From Occultella glacieicola (GTDB lineage Bacteria; Actinomycetota; Actinomycetes; Actinomycetales; Beutenbergiaceae), in contig NZ_SMNA01000002.1 in assembly GCF_004353825.1 (NCBI RefSeq), positions 434,001 through 498,000 on the forward strand: a stretch of DNA of 64,000 nucleotides, written 5' to 3'. Shown here in pieces: positions 42,448 to 52,400 of the stretch. Every line of letters begins with the position of its first letter. The first letter of the stretch is position 1. The notes under the pieces were generated by a model that saw nothing but the letters and a program-made list of their open reading frames with translations, had not been told where the DNA came from and made no database searches. The position numbers were made by a program, and so were the translations under genes.

Positions 42448-43242
42448 TCAGAGGTCGTACAGCACCCGCACCGGGGCGTGGTCGGAGAACCGCGCCTCGT
42501 AGGTGGCCGCCCGGTCGATGACCGCATCCTTCGCCCGCTCGGCCAGGGCCGGCGTGGCGAACTGGTAGTCGATCCGCCAGCCCGCGTCGTTCGTGAACGC
42601 CTGCCCGCGCCAGGACCACCACGAGTACGGCCCCGGGCCCTCGCCGCCGAACCGGCGGCCCAGGTCCACCCAGCCCTGCTCGTCGATCCAGGTGTCCAGG
42701 TAGGCCCGCTCCTCGGGCAGGAACCCGGCGTTGCGGCGGTTCGTCTTCCACGCCTTGAGGTCCACCTCACGGTGGGCGATGTTCATGTCCCCGCCCACCA
42801 CCACGCAGCCACCGCCGGCCGCGAGTTCACCCATCCTCGCGGTGACGGCGTCCAGGTGCGCGAACTTGAGATCCATCGACGGTGTCCGGGCGGTCCCGGA
42901 GTGTAGGTACGTCGAGACCACCGTCAGGCGCTCGCCGCCGACCTCCAGGTCGGCCTCCACCCACCGCCCGACGTCCGGCTCCGGCTCGTCCGCGGCGAGC
43001 CCGATCCGGACCGCCGTGAACGGTGTCCGGGCCGCGACGGCGACCCCAGCCCGGCCCTTGGCCGCGCCCTCGGTGTGCACGAAGTGCCAGTCGGGCCCGA
43101 GGTGGGCGGCGAGGAGTTCGTCGGTCGCGCGGACCTCCTGGAGCAGCAGCACGTCCGGGGCGTGCTCGGCGATCCACTCCCCCATCCCCCTCCGGAACGC
43201 GGCCCGGATCCCGTTGACGTTGACGGACCCGATGCTCAGCAC
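42448..43242 (-). CDS. xth: exodeoxyribonuclease III
   Basis: A 264-residue AP endonuclease/exonuclease III of the EEP fold, acting on abasic sites in base-excision repair. Motifs are SVNVNGIRAA at the start, LLQEVRA near residue 36 (metal-binding Glu), GGDMNIAHREVDL near 145 (Asp, Asn), WWSWRG near 200, GWRIDYQFA near 210 and SDHAPV near 253 (catalytic Asp-His). GTG 43242 overlaps the uridylyltransferase stop by 7 nt (GTGCTGA); the frame upstream of it is shadow. Coupling to the sugar-nucleotide gene is probably only positional. Confidence 0.92.
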   Translation of the reverse strand: MLSIGSVNVNGIRAAFRRGMGEWIAEHAPDVLLLQEVRATDELLAAHLGPDWHFVHTEGAAKGRAGVAVAARTPFTAVRIGLAADEPEPDVGRWVEADLEVGGERLTVVSTYLHSGTARTPSMDLKFAHLDAVTARMGELAAGGGCVVVGGDMNIAHREVDLKAWKTNRRNAGFLPEERAYLDTWIDEQGWVDLGRRFGGEGPGPYSWWSWRGQAFTNDAGWRIDYQFATPALAERAKDAVIDRAATYEARFSDHAPVRVLYDL

Positions 43243-44627
43243 GTGACGTCCCCGGTCAGCCGGGTGCCGTCGGCAATCGTGGCGGGCTGCTCGGCGCGCA
43301 CGTGCACGTCCCCGGTGCAGACCACGCCGGCTCCGAACGTGACGTCCCCGGTCACCTCCAGGCCGGTGCATTCACGCAGCGACGGCGGCCCCGCCGGGAA
43401 CCGGGCCTCGAAGTCCGGGACGAGCTTGTAGTGCCCGTCCAGCCGGATCGCCGGCTCGTCGTGGGTGATCACGGAGTTCACGACCGAGTCCTCATCGAGT
43501 GAGAACACGTCCGAGCGCAACAGGAGCAGCTCGTTCGTGGTCTTCACCGGCCGGAACCGACGCCGCGGCACCAGCAGCGCCTGGGAACCCTCGAACGCCT
43601 CCACGGCGGTGCCCATCGCGGACTCGATCTGGATCACCGGCGTCGAGGACGAGTCCGAGGGGTCCACCGTCTTGCGGTTCACCACGATCGGCAGCCCGAG
43701 CACCCCGTCGCGCTCGTCGAGGAGCCGCTCGAGGACCTCCAGGTCCACCCACAGGTTGTTCGTGTGGAAGTACTGGTGCCGCTCGTTGTCCTGGAAGTGG
43801 TGGTCCTCGCCGTCGGCCACCATGGCGCTGTCCCGCAGGATCATCCGGCCGTCGCTGCGCCGTCGGGCCAGGTGCCCGCCCTTGCGGTCGTTCGCGGTGC
43901 GCGGGCACACCTCGGCCGCGTACGGCACGGCGTTGGCGAACATCCAGGCCGCCACGTCCGGGTCACAGGTGGCGCCGAGGTTGTCCGCGTTGGACAGGAA
44001 CACGTACCGGATCCCCTTCGCCCGCAGCGCCGCGAGCAGCCCGCTGCCCTGCAGCGCGACGTAGATGTCCCCGTGCCCCGGCGGGCACCACTCGAGCTCG
44101 GGGTCCGCGGCCCAGTCCACCGGGGCGAGGGTGTCCGCGTCCAACTTCGGCTCCGCGTTCTGCAGGAAGTCCAGCGGCAGACCGTCCACGGCCAGGTCCG
44201 GGTACCTCTCGAGGATCGCCAGGGACTCGGACCGCGTACGGAACGAGTTCATCAGGATCAGCGGCAGCTGCACGTCGTGCTCGGCCCGCAGGGCGAGCAC
44301 CTGGCGGGCGATGATGTCCAGGAACGTGAGCCCGTCGCGCACCTCGAGGGCGGACTTCGGGCCGGTCATTCCCATCGACGTGCCGAGCCCACCGTTCAGC
44401 TTGATGACGGCGGTGCGGGCCAGTGCCTCCCGGCGCTGGGAGGCCGTCGCGGCGAAGTCGCCGAGCGCCGGGACCTCCCCGAGCGGCTCGATCGTCTCCT
44501 CCGGGATCAGGCCCTGCGCACCGGCCGCGAGGTCGCGCCAGTAGTGGGCGAAGACGTTGATCGCGCGGGGGTCGATGCCCCGCTCCTGCATCTTCGTGAT
44601 GGCCTGTTGCAGCCCGTCCTCAGTCAT
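43236..44627 (-). CDS. UTP-glucose-1-phosphate uridylyltransferase (UDPGP type)
   Basis: A 463-residue enzyme making UDP-glucose. It belongs to the eukaryotic-like UDPGP family, not the short GalU family. The nucleotide loop is KLNGGLGTSMGMTGPKS near residue 75. ILMNSFRTR, EWCPPGHGDIYVAL near 185, FLSNADNLGA near 215 and QLE/IQIESAMG-type segments follow, with a C-terminal beta-helix (TGDVTFGAGVVCTGDVHV). TAGGGT lies 7 nt before ATG 44627, predicting a leaderless mRNA. UDP-glucose feeds cell-envelope glycans and trehalose or glycogen pathways. Confidence 0.92.
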   Translation of the reverse strand: MTEDGLQQAITKMQERGIDPRAINVFAHYWRDLAAGAQGLIPEETIEPLGEVPALGDFAATASQRREALARTAVIKLNGGLGTSMGMTGPKSALEVRDGLTFLDIIARQVLALRAEHDVQLPLILMNSFRTRSESLAILERYPDLAVDGLPLDFLQNAEPKLDADTLAPVDWAADPELEWCPPGHGDIYVALQGSGLLAALRAKGIRYVFLSNADNLGATCDPDVAAWMFANAVPYAAEVCPRTANDRKGGHLARRRSDGRMILRDSAMVADGEDHHFQDNERHQYFHTNNLWVDLEVLERLLDERDGVLGLPIVVNRKTVDPSDSSSTPVIQIESAMGTAVEAFEGSQALLVPRRRFRPVKTTNELLLLRSDVFSLDEDSVVNSVITHDEPAIRLDGHYKLVPDFEARFPAGPPSLRECTGLEVTGDVTFGAGVVCTGDVHVRAEQPATIADGTRLTGDVTC

Positions 44628-44634
44628 GGCTCCA

Positions 44635-44640
44635 ACCCTA
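44635..44640 (-). promoter_or_regulatory. -10 box of a predicted leaderless uridylyltransferase transcript
   Basis: Minus-strand TAGGGT, 7 nt, then ATG 44627. Confidence 0.5.
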
Positions 44641-44674
44641 TGACGAGCCGGTGACGGTGGATGCCGCCGAGGAA

Positions 44675-44730
44675 GTCGTCGAGGGGTCGAATCAGCCGGA
44701 GCCAGCCGACTGATTCGACCCCGTGACGAC
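44675..44730 (-). terminator. long inverted repeat after folD
   Basis: Arms 44675-44695 and 44710-44730 pair over 21 bp with two adjacent mismatches; the inner 13 bp (GGGGTCGAATCAG) are perfect. It lies 51 nt past the folD stop and before the uridylyltransferase promoter, so it probably ends the glyA-folD transcript. Confidence 0.75.
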
Positions 44731-44780
44731 TGATGGTCACCGAGGGGTGCGGGTCCGGGAGCCCGAGGCCTGCCCCGGAC

Positions 44781-45638
44781 TCAGCCGACCCGACGCTCCG
44801 CAGCCTCGACGGCGTTGCGGAACAGCAACGCGATGGTGGTCGGACCCACGCCGCCGACGCGCGGGGTGATCGCCCCGGCGACCTGTTCGCAGGACTCGTC
44901 GACGTCCGGGAGCAGCCGCTTGCCCTCGTAGCGGACGCCCCCGCCGATCACGGTGACGCCCGGGGTGAGGTGCTCGGGCTGCAGGATCCCGGGCACCCCG
45001 GCGGCCGCGATGACCACCTCGGCGCGGCGGGTGTAGTCGGGCCAGTTCGGCACCCCGGTGTGCACCACGGTGACGGCCGCGTTCGCCGTCGGGCGCTTCT
45101 GGCTGAGCAGCAGCGCGAGCGGGCGCCCGAGCGTGGTGCCGCGGCCGAGGATGCACACCTCGCGGCCGGCGATACCGATCTCGTAGTGGGCCAGCAGGGC
45201 CTCGATCCCGGCCGGGGTGCAGGCCACCGGCCCGGGCATGCCGAGGGCGAGCCGGCCCATGTTGACCGGGTGCAGCCCGTCCACGTCCTTGTCCGGGTCG
45301 AGCGCGAGCAGGGCAGCGTCGAAGTCGATCTGCGGCGGGGTGGGGTGCTGCAGCAGCACGGCGTCGACGTCGTCCGCGTCGTTCATCTCGCCGATGGCGG
45401 CGAGCACGTCCGCCTGGGTGGCGTCGGCGCCCAGGTGGATGTGCGGGGAGACGAACCCGAGGGCGGCGGCCCGCTCCTGCTTCATCCGGATGTACCCGGC
45501 ACTGGCGGAGTCGTCCCCGACCAGGATGGTGCCCAGGCCCGGGGTGTGCCCGGCCGCGGCGAGCGCCTCGATCCGTGGGGCGAGATCGGCGAACACCGCG
45601 TCCGCGACCGGCTTGCCCGGGAGCAGCCGTGCGCTCAC
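44781..45638 (-). CDS. folD: methylene-THF dehydrogenase/methenyl-THF cyclohydrolase
   Basis: A 285-residue bifunctional one-carbon enzyme interconverting 5,10-methylene-THF and 10-formyl-THF with NADP. The catalytic YxxxK is YIRMK near residue 55, within [26 protein letters not shown] near 146, the NADP loop [16 protein letters not shown] near 167, and [15 protein letters not shown] near 260 complete the family pattern. GTG 45638 overlaps the glyA stop by 4 bp, so GlyA and FolD are co-translated from the riboswitch-controlled mRNA: GlyA makes 5,10-methylene-THF and FolD oxidises it to 10-formyl-THF. Confidence 0.95.
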   Translation of the reverse strand: MSARLLPGKPVADAVFADLAPRIEALAAAGHTPGLGTILVGDDSASAGYIRMKQERAAALGFVSPHIHLGADATQADVLAAIGEMNDADDVDAVLLQHPTPPQIDFDAALLALDPDKDVDGLHPVNMGRLALGMPGPVACTPAGIEALLAHYEIGIAGREVCILGRGTTLGRPLALLLSQKRPTANAAVTVVHTGVPNWPDYTRRAEVVIAAAGVPGILQPEHLTPGVTVIGGGVRYEGKRLLPDVDESCEQVAGAITPRVGGVGPTTIALLFRNAVEAAERRVG

Positions 45639-46933
45639 TGGTGCAGCCCGGGGTAGAGCGGGAACGCGTCGGTGAGGGCCTTGACCCGGGCCCGGGCGGC
45701 GTCGATGTCCGCGCCGGAGCCGGCCGCGAGCACGCCGCCGATGATGTCCGCCACCTCGCGGAACTCGGTCTCCCCGAAGCCGCGGGAGGCCAGGGCCGGC
45801 GTGCCGATCCGCAGCCCGGACGTGACCCGCGGGGGGCGCGGGTCGAACGGCACGGCGTTGCGGTTCACGGTGATCCCGGCGTCGTGCAGGAGGTCCTCGG
45901 CCTGCTGGCCGTCCAGGTCGGAGTTGCGCAGGTCCACCAGGACCAGGTGCACGTCGGTGCCGCCGGTGAGCACGGAGACGCCAGCGCCGGCCACGTCGGA
46001 ACCCGTGAGCCGCTCGGCGAGGATCCGGGCGCCGTCGACGGTGCGCTGCTGCCGGTCGGCGAACTCCGCGCCGGCCGCGACCTTGAACGCGACCGCCTTG
46101 GCCGCGATCACGTGCATCAGCGGCCCGCCCTGCTGGCCCGGGAACACCGCGGAGTCGAGCTTCTTGCCGAACCGCTCCTTGTCATTGGCCAGGATCACTC
46201 CCGAGCGCGGGCCGCCGAGGGTCTTGTGCACGGTGGAGGAGACCACGTCCGAGTGCGGCACCGGGTTCGGGTGCAGCCCGGCCGCGACCAGGCCGGCGAA
46301 GTGCGCCATGTCCGTCCACAGGTAGGCGCCGACCTCGTCCGCGATGGACCGGAACGCCTCGAAGTCGAGCTGACGCGGGTACGCGGACCAGCCGGCGATG
46401 ATCACCTGCGGCCGGGACTCGAGCGCGGTGGCCCGCAGCGCGTCGTAGTCGATCCGGTGGGTCTGGGAGTCGACGCCGTAGGAGGCGACGTTGTAGAGCT
46501 TGCCGGAGAAGTTGATCTTCATGCCGTGGGTGAGGTGGCCACCGTGGGCCAGCTGCAGGCCGAGGATGGTGTCGCCCGGCTTGATCAGGGCGTGCAGCAC
46601 GGCCGCGTTGGCCTGGGCCCCGGAGTGGGGCTGGACGTTGACGTACTCGGCGCCGAACAGCGACGACGCCCGCTCGATGGCGAGGTTCTCGGCGATGTCG
46701 ACCTGCTCGCAGCCGCCGTAGTAGCGGCGGCCCGGGTAACCCTCGGCGTACTTGTTCGTCAGCACCGAGCCCTGCGCCTGGAGCACGGCACGCGGCACGA
46801 AGTTCTCGCTCGCGATCATCTCGAGGGTCTCACGCTGGCGGGTGAGTTCCCCCTCGAGCACGGCGGCGATCTCGGGATCGAGTTCCGCGAGCGTCTGCTC
46901 GTTGACGGGGACGGTGGACGTGGGCTGGCTCAT
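45635..46933 (-). CDS. glyA: serine hydroxymethyltransferase
   Basis: A 432-residue PLP enzyme converting serine and THF to glycine and 5,10-methylene-THF. The PLP lysine lies in [13 protein letters not shown] near residue 238. Other conserved parts are [11 protein letters not shown] near 38, [14 protein letters not shown] near 60, [13 protein letters not shown] near 100 and [12 protein letters not shown] near 210. ATG 46933 has GGAGGA 3-4 nt upstream; the in-frame GTG-type extension to 46978 lies inside the leader. The 5' leader carries a ZTP riboswitch. folD follows with a 4-bp overlap. Confidence 0.96.
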   Translation of the reverse strand: MSQPTSTVPVNEQTLAELDPEIAAVLEGELTRQRETLEMIASENFVPRAVLQAQGSVLTNKYAEGYPGRRYYGGCEQVDIAENLAIERASSLFGAEYVNVQPHSGAQANAAVLHALIKPGDTILGLQLAHGGHLTHGMKINFSGKLYNVASYGVDSQTHRIDYDALRATALESRPQVIIAGWSAYPRQLDFEAFRSIADEVGAYLWTDMAHFAGLVAAGLHPNPVPHSDVVSSTVHKTLGGPRSGVILANDKERFGKKLDSAVFPGQQGGPLMHVIAAKAVAFKVAAGAEFADRQQRTVDGARILAERLTGSDVAGAGVSVLTGGTDVHLVLVDLRNSDLDGQQAEDLLHDAGITVNRNAVPFDPRPPRVTSGLRIGTPALASRGFGETEFREVADIIGGVLAAGSGADIDAARARVKALTDAFPLYPGLHQ

Positions 46934-46946
46934 GCTTCCTCCGCGG

Positions 46947-46956
46947 GCGATGCAGT
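46947..46956 (-). promoter_or_regulatory. riboswitch expression-platform repeat next to the glyA ribosome binding site
   Basis: The mRNA segment ACUGCAUCGC (46956 to 46947) is the exact complement of GCGAUGCAGU in the aptamer (47021 to 47012). It also repeats the CAUCGC of the 5' P1 strand (plus-strand GCGATG, 47053-47058). It ends 4 nt before GGAGGA (46942 to 46937). Pairing with the aptamer would break P1 and place a 10-bp helix against the ribosome binding site. Confidence 0.6.
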
Positions 46957-46980
46957 GAATGGGTTCTCGTCGGATCACTC

Positions 46981-47062
46981 CAGGCCCAGGCGGGCGACCT
47001 CGAGTCGAGTTACTGCATCGCTCCCCGGTGGTGATCCACCTCGGCGCCAGTCGCGATGGGCC
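46981..47062 (-). promoter_or_regulatory. ZTP (pfl) riboswitch upstream of glyA-folD
   Basis: Reading the minus strand from 47062, the conserved blocks of the ZTP riboswitch occur in order: CAUCGCGACUGGCG, the hairpin GGUGGAUCACCACC, GGGGAGCGAUG and, after a variable stem, CCGCCUGGGC. CAUCGC and GCGAUG form the outer P1 helix. TAGGCT at 47064-47069 is a -10 box that would start the RNA just before the aptamer. ZTP riboswitches bind ZMP/ZTP, which accumulate when 10-formyl-THF is short, and switch on one-carbon genes; glyA-folD is a classic target. The match was made by eye, not by a covariance model. Confidence 0.92.
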
Positions 47063-47100
47063 CAGCCTAGCAAGGCCGCAGGCCCCCGGGTCGAGTCCGT

Positions 47101-47121
47101 CCGGCGGATCCGGTCCGCCGG
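47101..47121 (-). terminator. hairpin after the GNAT gene
   Basis: CCGGCGGA (47101-47108), a 5-nt loop and TCCGCCGG (47114-47121) form a perfect 8-bp stem. It sits between the acetyltransferase stop and the riboswitch promoter and should insulate glyA from upstream transcription. Confidence 0.65.
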
Positions 47122-47156
47122 GTCGATCGGCCGACGGCGTCCGGTGGGCCGGGTGC

Positions 47157-47687
47157 CTAGCCTTCCGCGGGCGAGGTCGTGGCCTCGTCCGTCTCGGTGA
47201 CCTCGGTCGTCTCCAGGTCGCCGAGGATCTTCCGCAGGTAGGCGTAGGTGAGGTCGCCGGCGTTCTGGTCGTACTGGTGCTCGAAGCCGTGCTTGGCGTA
47301 CAGGGAGAGGTTCTGCTTGGAGTCCTGCCCGGTGAAGACCCAGACCTCGCTGGTCTGCTCCGGCAGGTAGTTCAGCACGGACATCAGGAGCTTCGTGCCC
47401 AGGCCCTGCCCCTGCAGGTCCGGCACCACCGCGAGGCGGCCGAGGAGCGCCCGGTCCTCCTCCAGGCCCACGCGTACGGACCCGACCATGCGCGGTCCGA
47501 TCCACGCACCGAGGGTGACGACATCGGCCCGGGCCAGGTCCTCGCGCAACTCGTCGTAGGTCTGGGTCAGGGCCGGGATGTGGGGGTCGTCGTACAGCTG
47601 CGCCTCGGTCACGAACGCGGCCCGCCGCACGGTCAGCAGCTCGCCCGCGTCCTTGTCCTCGACGACGTCGATCCTCAGCTCGTCCAT
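47157..47687 (-). CDS. GNAT family N-acetyltransferase
   Basis: A 176-residue acetyltransferase. The acetyl-CoA loop is [17 protein letters not shown] near residue 105 (Q/R-x-x-G-x-G/A), followed by [11 protein letters not shown] near 145, the usual GNAT C-terminal part. It ends in an acidic Thr/Glu tail of about 25 residues. ATG 47687 has GGAAGGATGGGGGC upstream; the longer frame to 47759 lacks homology. It is divergent from purU across 89 bp. Substrate unknown. Confidence 0.87.
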   Translation of the reverse strand: MDELRIDVVEDKDAGELLTVRRAAFVTEAQLYDDPHIPALTQTYDELREDLARADVVTLGAWIGPRMVGSVRVGLEEDRALLGRLAVVPDLQGQGLGTKLLMSVLNYLPEQTSEVWVFTGQDSKQNLSLYAKHGFEHQYDQNAGDLTYAYLRKILGDLETTEVTETDEATTSPAEG

Positions 47688-47763
47688 GCCCCCATCCTTC
47701 CACTGACCGGCGTGCTCGCGAACCCGAACCGCCTGCGCGGCCCGAACCGACGGCGACACCGGC

Positions 47764-47769
47764 TAACCT
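47764..47769 (+). promoter_or_regulatory. -10 box of a predicted leaderless purU transcript
   Basis: TAACCT, 7 nt (CACTGCG), then GTG 47777. Confidence 0.5.
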
Positions 47770-47776
47770 CACTGCG

Positions 47777-48634
47777 GTGACCACCGAAGCCCCGGACCAC
47801 TGGGTCCTGACCCTCTCCTGCCCCGACCGCCCCGGGATCGTGCACGCCGTCGCCGGGGTGCTCGCCGCGAACGGCGGCAACATCACCGAGTCCCAGCAGT
47901 TCGGTGACGCGGGCACCGGGCTGTTCTTCATGCGGGTGCAGGTGGAGTCCGCGGCCACGGAGGCGGACCTGGAGTCCGCGCTGACCGAGGTCGCCACGGA
48001 GTTCTCGATGACGTGGTCCCTGGACCGGGTGGGTCGCCCGGTGCGCACTGTGGTGATGGTCTCCACCGCGGCCCATTGCCTCAACGACCTGCTGTTCCGC
48101 GAGCGCGAAGGCCGACTCCCGATCCAGGTGGTGGCCGTGGTCTCCAACCACACCGAGCTGGCGCCGATGGCCCAGTTCTACGGGGTGCCGTTCCACCACA
48201 TCCCGGTGACGAGGGACACCAAGCCGGCCGCCGAGCGGGCCCTGCTGGACCTGGTCGACGAGCTCGACGCCGAGCTTGTGGTGATGGCCCGCTACATGCA
48301 GATCCTCTCCGACGACCTGTGCCGGGCACTCGACGGCCGGATCATCAACATCCACCACTCGTTCCTGCCGAGTTTCAAGGGCGCCCGGCCGTACGCGCAG
48401 GCGCACGACCGTGGCGTCAAACTCATCGGCGCGACGGCCCACTACGCGACCGCCTCGCTCGACGAGGGCCCGATCATCGAGCAGGACGTGGAGCGGGTCA
48501 CCCACGCCGACGACGCCGGCGAACTCGTCGCGATCGGTCAGGACGTGGAACGGCGGGTGCTCGCCCGCGCGGTGCGCTGGCACGCCGAGCACCGCGTGCT
48601 CATCGACGGGCACCGCACGGTCGTCTTCCGCTGA
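47777..48634 (+). CDS. purU: formyltetrahydrofolate deformylase
   Basis: A 285-residue enzyme hydrolysing 10-formyl-THF to formate and THF. An N-terminal ACT domain (LTLSCPDRPGIVHAVAGVL, residues about 11-30) senses ligands such as glycine or methionine in E. coli. The formyltransferase-like catalytic domain has NIHHSFLPSFKGARPY near residue 195 (catalytic His) and ATAHYATASLDEGPIIEQD near 222 (catalytic Asp). It lies close to the glyA-folD operon on the opposite strand, so three genes that set the 10-formyl-THF pool sit within 4 kb. A perfect 13-bp hairpin follows. Confidence 0.94.
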   Translation: MTTEAPDHWVLTLSCPDRPGIVHAVAGVLAANGGNITESQQFGDAGTGLFFMRVQVESAATEADLESALTEVATEFSMTWSLDRVGRPVRTVVMVSTAAHCLNDLLFREREGRLPIQVVAVVSNHTELAPMAQFYGVPFHHIPVTRDTKPAAERALLDLVDELDAELVVMARYMQILSDDLCRALDGRIINIHHSFLPSFKGARPYAQAHDRGVKLIGATAHYATASLDEGPIIEQDVERVTHADDAGELVAIGQDVERRVLARAVRWHAEHRVLIDGHRTVVFR

Positions 48635-48655
48635 TCGTCGCGCCTGCGGCCACGA

Positions 48656-48686
48656 CGAACGCCCCGCCGTATGGGCGGGGCGTTCG
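48656..48686. terminator. bidirectional terminator after purU
   Basis: CGAACGCCCCGCC (48656-48668) and GGCGGGGCGTTCG (48674-48686) form a perfect 13-bp stem with a 5-nt loop between convergent genes. Confidence 0.88.
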
Positions 48687-48760
48687 GGGACCGAGCGGTG
48701 CTCGACGGCGGCACTCACGTCTGGCAGGGGGCGTCGCCGCTGCTCGTGGGTGCGGCCGAC

Positions 48761-49393
48761 CTACGGGCGGTACTCGCCGGGCCGAGGGCCGGAGTCGGTG
48801 CCCGACGTCGGGTAGCCGCCCGGCGGGGTGACACCCGGCGGCGTGGTCGGACCCGGCATGCCGGAGGCCCCGGACCCGGTGTAGGCACTCGGGTCGAACG
48901 AGCCGCCCGGCGCCATCGCCACGGCCTTCTTGGCCTTGTTCCACTGGATGAGACCGCGGATACCGAGGATCAGGCCGATCAGCATGAAGTACCACGGGAA
49001 GAAGTACGTCCCACCGGTCGGACTGCTCGCCGCGACCGCGAAGCTGATGACGAAGACCAGCACGGCGGCGGCGAGGATCCCGAAGCCGACCAGCATCCCG
49101 TTCCGGGCCTTCTTGACCTCCTGCTGGGCCAGGGCGGCCGAGGCGGTCCCGGACGCGGCGTCACCGTAGGGCGAGGCGCCATACGGTGACCCACCGGCCG
49201 GCGCGGCGGAACCGGGGCCGTAGCCCGGGTTCTGCCCGGCCATCGGGGCGGCGGCCGACCCGGCGGCGTCCTCGACCCAGTAGTTCCAGCCGGCCGGTGC
49301 CGGCGGCCACGACGGGTCCGGCTGCCAGCCCTCGGGCGGGGTGAAGTTCGGCGGGACCTGCCACCCGGGCGGGGCGTTGAATCGTTGGCTCAT
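48761..49393 (-). CDS. proline-rich membrane protein of unknown function
   Basis: A 210-residue protein. The N-terminal 90 residues are rich in Pro, Gly, Ala and Trp (PPGWQVPPNFTPPEGWQPD), resembling the Trp-containing cytoplasmic tails found before membrane helices in actinobacteria. Two hydrophobic helices follow (about 98-118 and 128-148), then a basic stretch KKA and a Pro/Gly/Ser tail. Function is unknown. TAGGCT (49401-49406) lies 7 nt before ATG 49393, predicting a leaderless mRNA. Confidence 0.75.
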   Translation of the reverse strand: MSQRFNAPPGWQVPPNFTPPEGWQPDPSWPPAPAGWNYWVEDAAGSAAAPMAGQNPGYGPGSAAPAGGSPYGASPYGDAASGTASAALAQQEVKKARNGMLVGFGILAAAVLVFVISFAVAASSPTGGTYFFPWYFMLIGLILGIRGLIQWNKAKKAVAMAPGGSFDPSAYTGSGASGMPGPTTPPGVTPPGGYPTSGTDSGPRPGEYRP

Positions 49394-49400
49394 GCGGTGC

Positions 49401-49406
49401 AGCCTA
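49401..49406 (-). promoter_or_regulatory. -10 box of a predicted leaderless transcript
   Basis: Minus-strand TAGGCT, 7 nt (GCACCGC), then ATG 49393. Confidence 0.5.
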
Positions 49407-49480
49407 GGGCAATCGAGGGGCGGCGCCGGTCACCGTCCATGGGCACTCTTGCCCACCCCGCCGGTCCGGCGCCGACCCCG

Positions 49481-52400
49481 TCACCGCGCGAATCGGAGCG
49501 TGCAGATCTGGAACGGCCGCAGCCCGAGCGTGACCGTCCCGGCGTCGGTGGCCACGACCGCGCCGGTGCCCTCGCCCAGCGGTCGCTCGAGCAGGTCCGT
49601 CGCCGTGACCGACGTCACCGGGAAGTCCGCGGTGACTGCCGCCGTGGCCCGGCCGCCGAGCGACTCGTACAGTCGCACGATCACGTCCCCGCTGCCGTCC
49701 TCGGCGAGCTTCACGGCCTCGATGACCACGGCGTCGTTGTCGCTGCGCAACAGCGGCGCGACCGCCGCCGTGCCGGCGCCGGCCACGGTGCGCACCGGCA
49801 GGTTCATCCGGTACCCCTCCTGCACGGACTCGGCGATGCCGGCGCCCGGGCGGATGCTCGAGCGCAGCACGTGCGCGCCCTGGTCGGCGTCCGGGTCCGG
49901 GAACAAGGGTGCTCGCAGCAGGGACTGGCGCACCACGGTGATCGGGCGGCCGGCCGGGTCGAGGTCGGCGCGGATGTCGTGGCCGTAGGTCTGGTCGTTG
50001 GCGACCGCGACCCCGTAGCCGGCCTCGCCCACGTGCACCCAGCGGTGCGCGACGGTCTCGAACCGGGCCGCGTCCCAGGAGGTGTTCGTGGCAGTGGGCC
50101 GGTGAAGGTGCCCGAACTGGATCTCGGACGTGGCCCGCTCGGCCTGGACGTCCACGGGGAAGGCCAGCTTGAGCAGCTTCTGCCGCTCGTGCCAGTCCAC
50201 CTCGGTGGTGATCTCCAGGGCGTCGTCGGCCAGTTCGAGCCGCTGGGTGATGGTCGAGGAGCCGAGCCGACGGCGGATCACCAGCCGGGTGGTCTCCTCG
50301 CCGCCACCGGCGGGCTCGACGGCGATCTCCTCGGCGGCGTCGAGATCGCTCACCACGCGGCGGTAGTGGGCGTCGATGTCCCAGGCGTCCCACTCGTTCG
50401 GGATGTCCCGGTGCACCTGGAGCAGGTTGGCGGCCATCCCGGCCGGGACCACCTCACGGTCGGCCGGGAGGTCGCGCAGGGAGGTGACCAGACCGCGTGC
50501 GTCGACCACGACCTGGAGGTGGGAGTTGCTCAGGACCCAGCCCTCGCCGTCGGGCTCGATCGTGGCGCCCGGTTCCGCCGCCGGGGCGGCGCCGCCGAGG
50601 GCGGGGACGCCGGCGCGCGCGAACGGTCCGGCGTTCAGGGCGATCTCGTCCTGGCCGGTGCCGACCAGGTGACCGATCGCGGTCGCGATGAGTGACTCGA
50701 GCTCCGCCGCGATCTCGGTGTAGTTGCGCTCGGCCTCCCGGTGCACCCAGGCGATCGACGAGCCGGGCAGGATGTCGTGGAACTGCTGCAGCAGCACCAA
50801 CCTCCAGATCCGGCGCAGGTCGTCGGCCGGGTAGGCGGCGCCGGTGCGCACGGTGGCCGTGGCGGCCCACAGCTCGGCCTCCCGGAGCAGGTGCTCGCTG
50901 CGCCGGTTGCCGGCCTTCGTACGGTGCTGGGAGGTGTAGGTGCCGCGGTGGTACTCCAGGTACATCTCGCCGGTCCAGGTGGGCGGGTCGGCGTACTCGG
51001 CGCGGGCCTGGGTGAAGAAGTTCTCGGGCGTGGACAGCGTCACCTTCGGCGACCCCTCGAGGTCGGCGGTGCGCCGGGCCGCGGCGAGCATCTCCCGGGT
51101 CGGGCCGCCGCCGCCGTCGCCGTAGCCGTAGGGCAGCAGCGAGGTGTTCGCGCGGCCCTTCTCGGCGTACTGGCGCTGCGCCTTGGCCAGTTCCGCGCCG
51201 CTGATCATGGAGTTGTAGGTGTCCACGGGCGGGAAGTGGGTGAAGATCCGGGTGCCGTCGGTACCGGCCCATTCGAACGTGTGGTGCGGGAACCTATTCG
51301 TGTCGTTCCAGGAGATCTTCTGGGTGAGCAGGAACTCCTTGCCGCTGGCCCGGGCGATCTGCGGCAGCGCGGCGGTGTAGCCGAAGGAGTCCGGCAGCCA
51401 CACCTCTTTCGGCTCGACCCCGAACTCGTCGATGAAGAACTGGGTGCCGGCCACGAACTGCCGGGCCAGGGCCTCACCGCCGGGCATGTTCGTGTCCGAC
51501 TCCACCCACATCCCACCGACCGGGATGAACCGGCCCTCGCGGACCCGCTCGGCGATGCGCGCGTACAGCTCCGGGTAGTACTCCTTCATCCACGCGTACT
51601 GCTGGGCGGAGGAGCAGGCGAACGTGACGTCCGGGTCGGTGTCCATCAGGTTCAGCACGTTCGCGAACGTGCGGGCGCACTTGCGGACGGTCTCCCGGAC
51701 CGGCCACAGCCACGCCGAGTCGATGTGGGCATGCCCGACGGCGTGCAGCCGGTGCGCGCTCGCGCTCGCCGGGGCGGACCGCACGTCGGCGAGGGCCTCA
51801 CGGCCGCTCGCGGCGGTTCCGGGCAGGTCGTCGGGGTCGACGGCGTCGAGCATGTCCTCCAGGGCGCGCAGGATCTCGGCGCGTCGGGGGGAGTCGGCCG
51901 GGAGTTCGAGCATCAGGCCCTGCAGCGCCGTGACGTCCTGGTGCAGCTCCCAGACGTCGACGTCCAGCAGCGCCAGGTCCGCGGCCCGCAGTTCATAGAT
52001 CGGGTCGGTGCCGGCGGTCGCCTTGTCACCCATCGGTGTCGGCTTGATCCACTGGCCGTTCGGCACGTCCGGGTTCGCGGCGGCCTCCACGTACAGGTCC
52101 ACCCACTCCCCCGGTGCCACGTCGAGCGGCAGGTAGTGGTTGCGGGGCTCGAGACCCTTCAGGAGCACCCCGTCGGGTGACCAGATGGCTCCCTCGGTCT
52201 GGAAGCCGGGGCCGGCGTCGGAGAACCCCAGGTCGACCAGGAGTTCCAGCCGGACCGGGCCCACGCCGTCGGCCGCTCCGGACAGGTCCTGCGCCCACCC
52301 CTCGGGCACCTGCCCGCGCACGTGGAACCAGACCGTGCTCCACGGGCGGCCCCACGGGCTGCCCACCTCGAACGGGGCGAAGTCCTGGGTGAGCGCCTCG

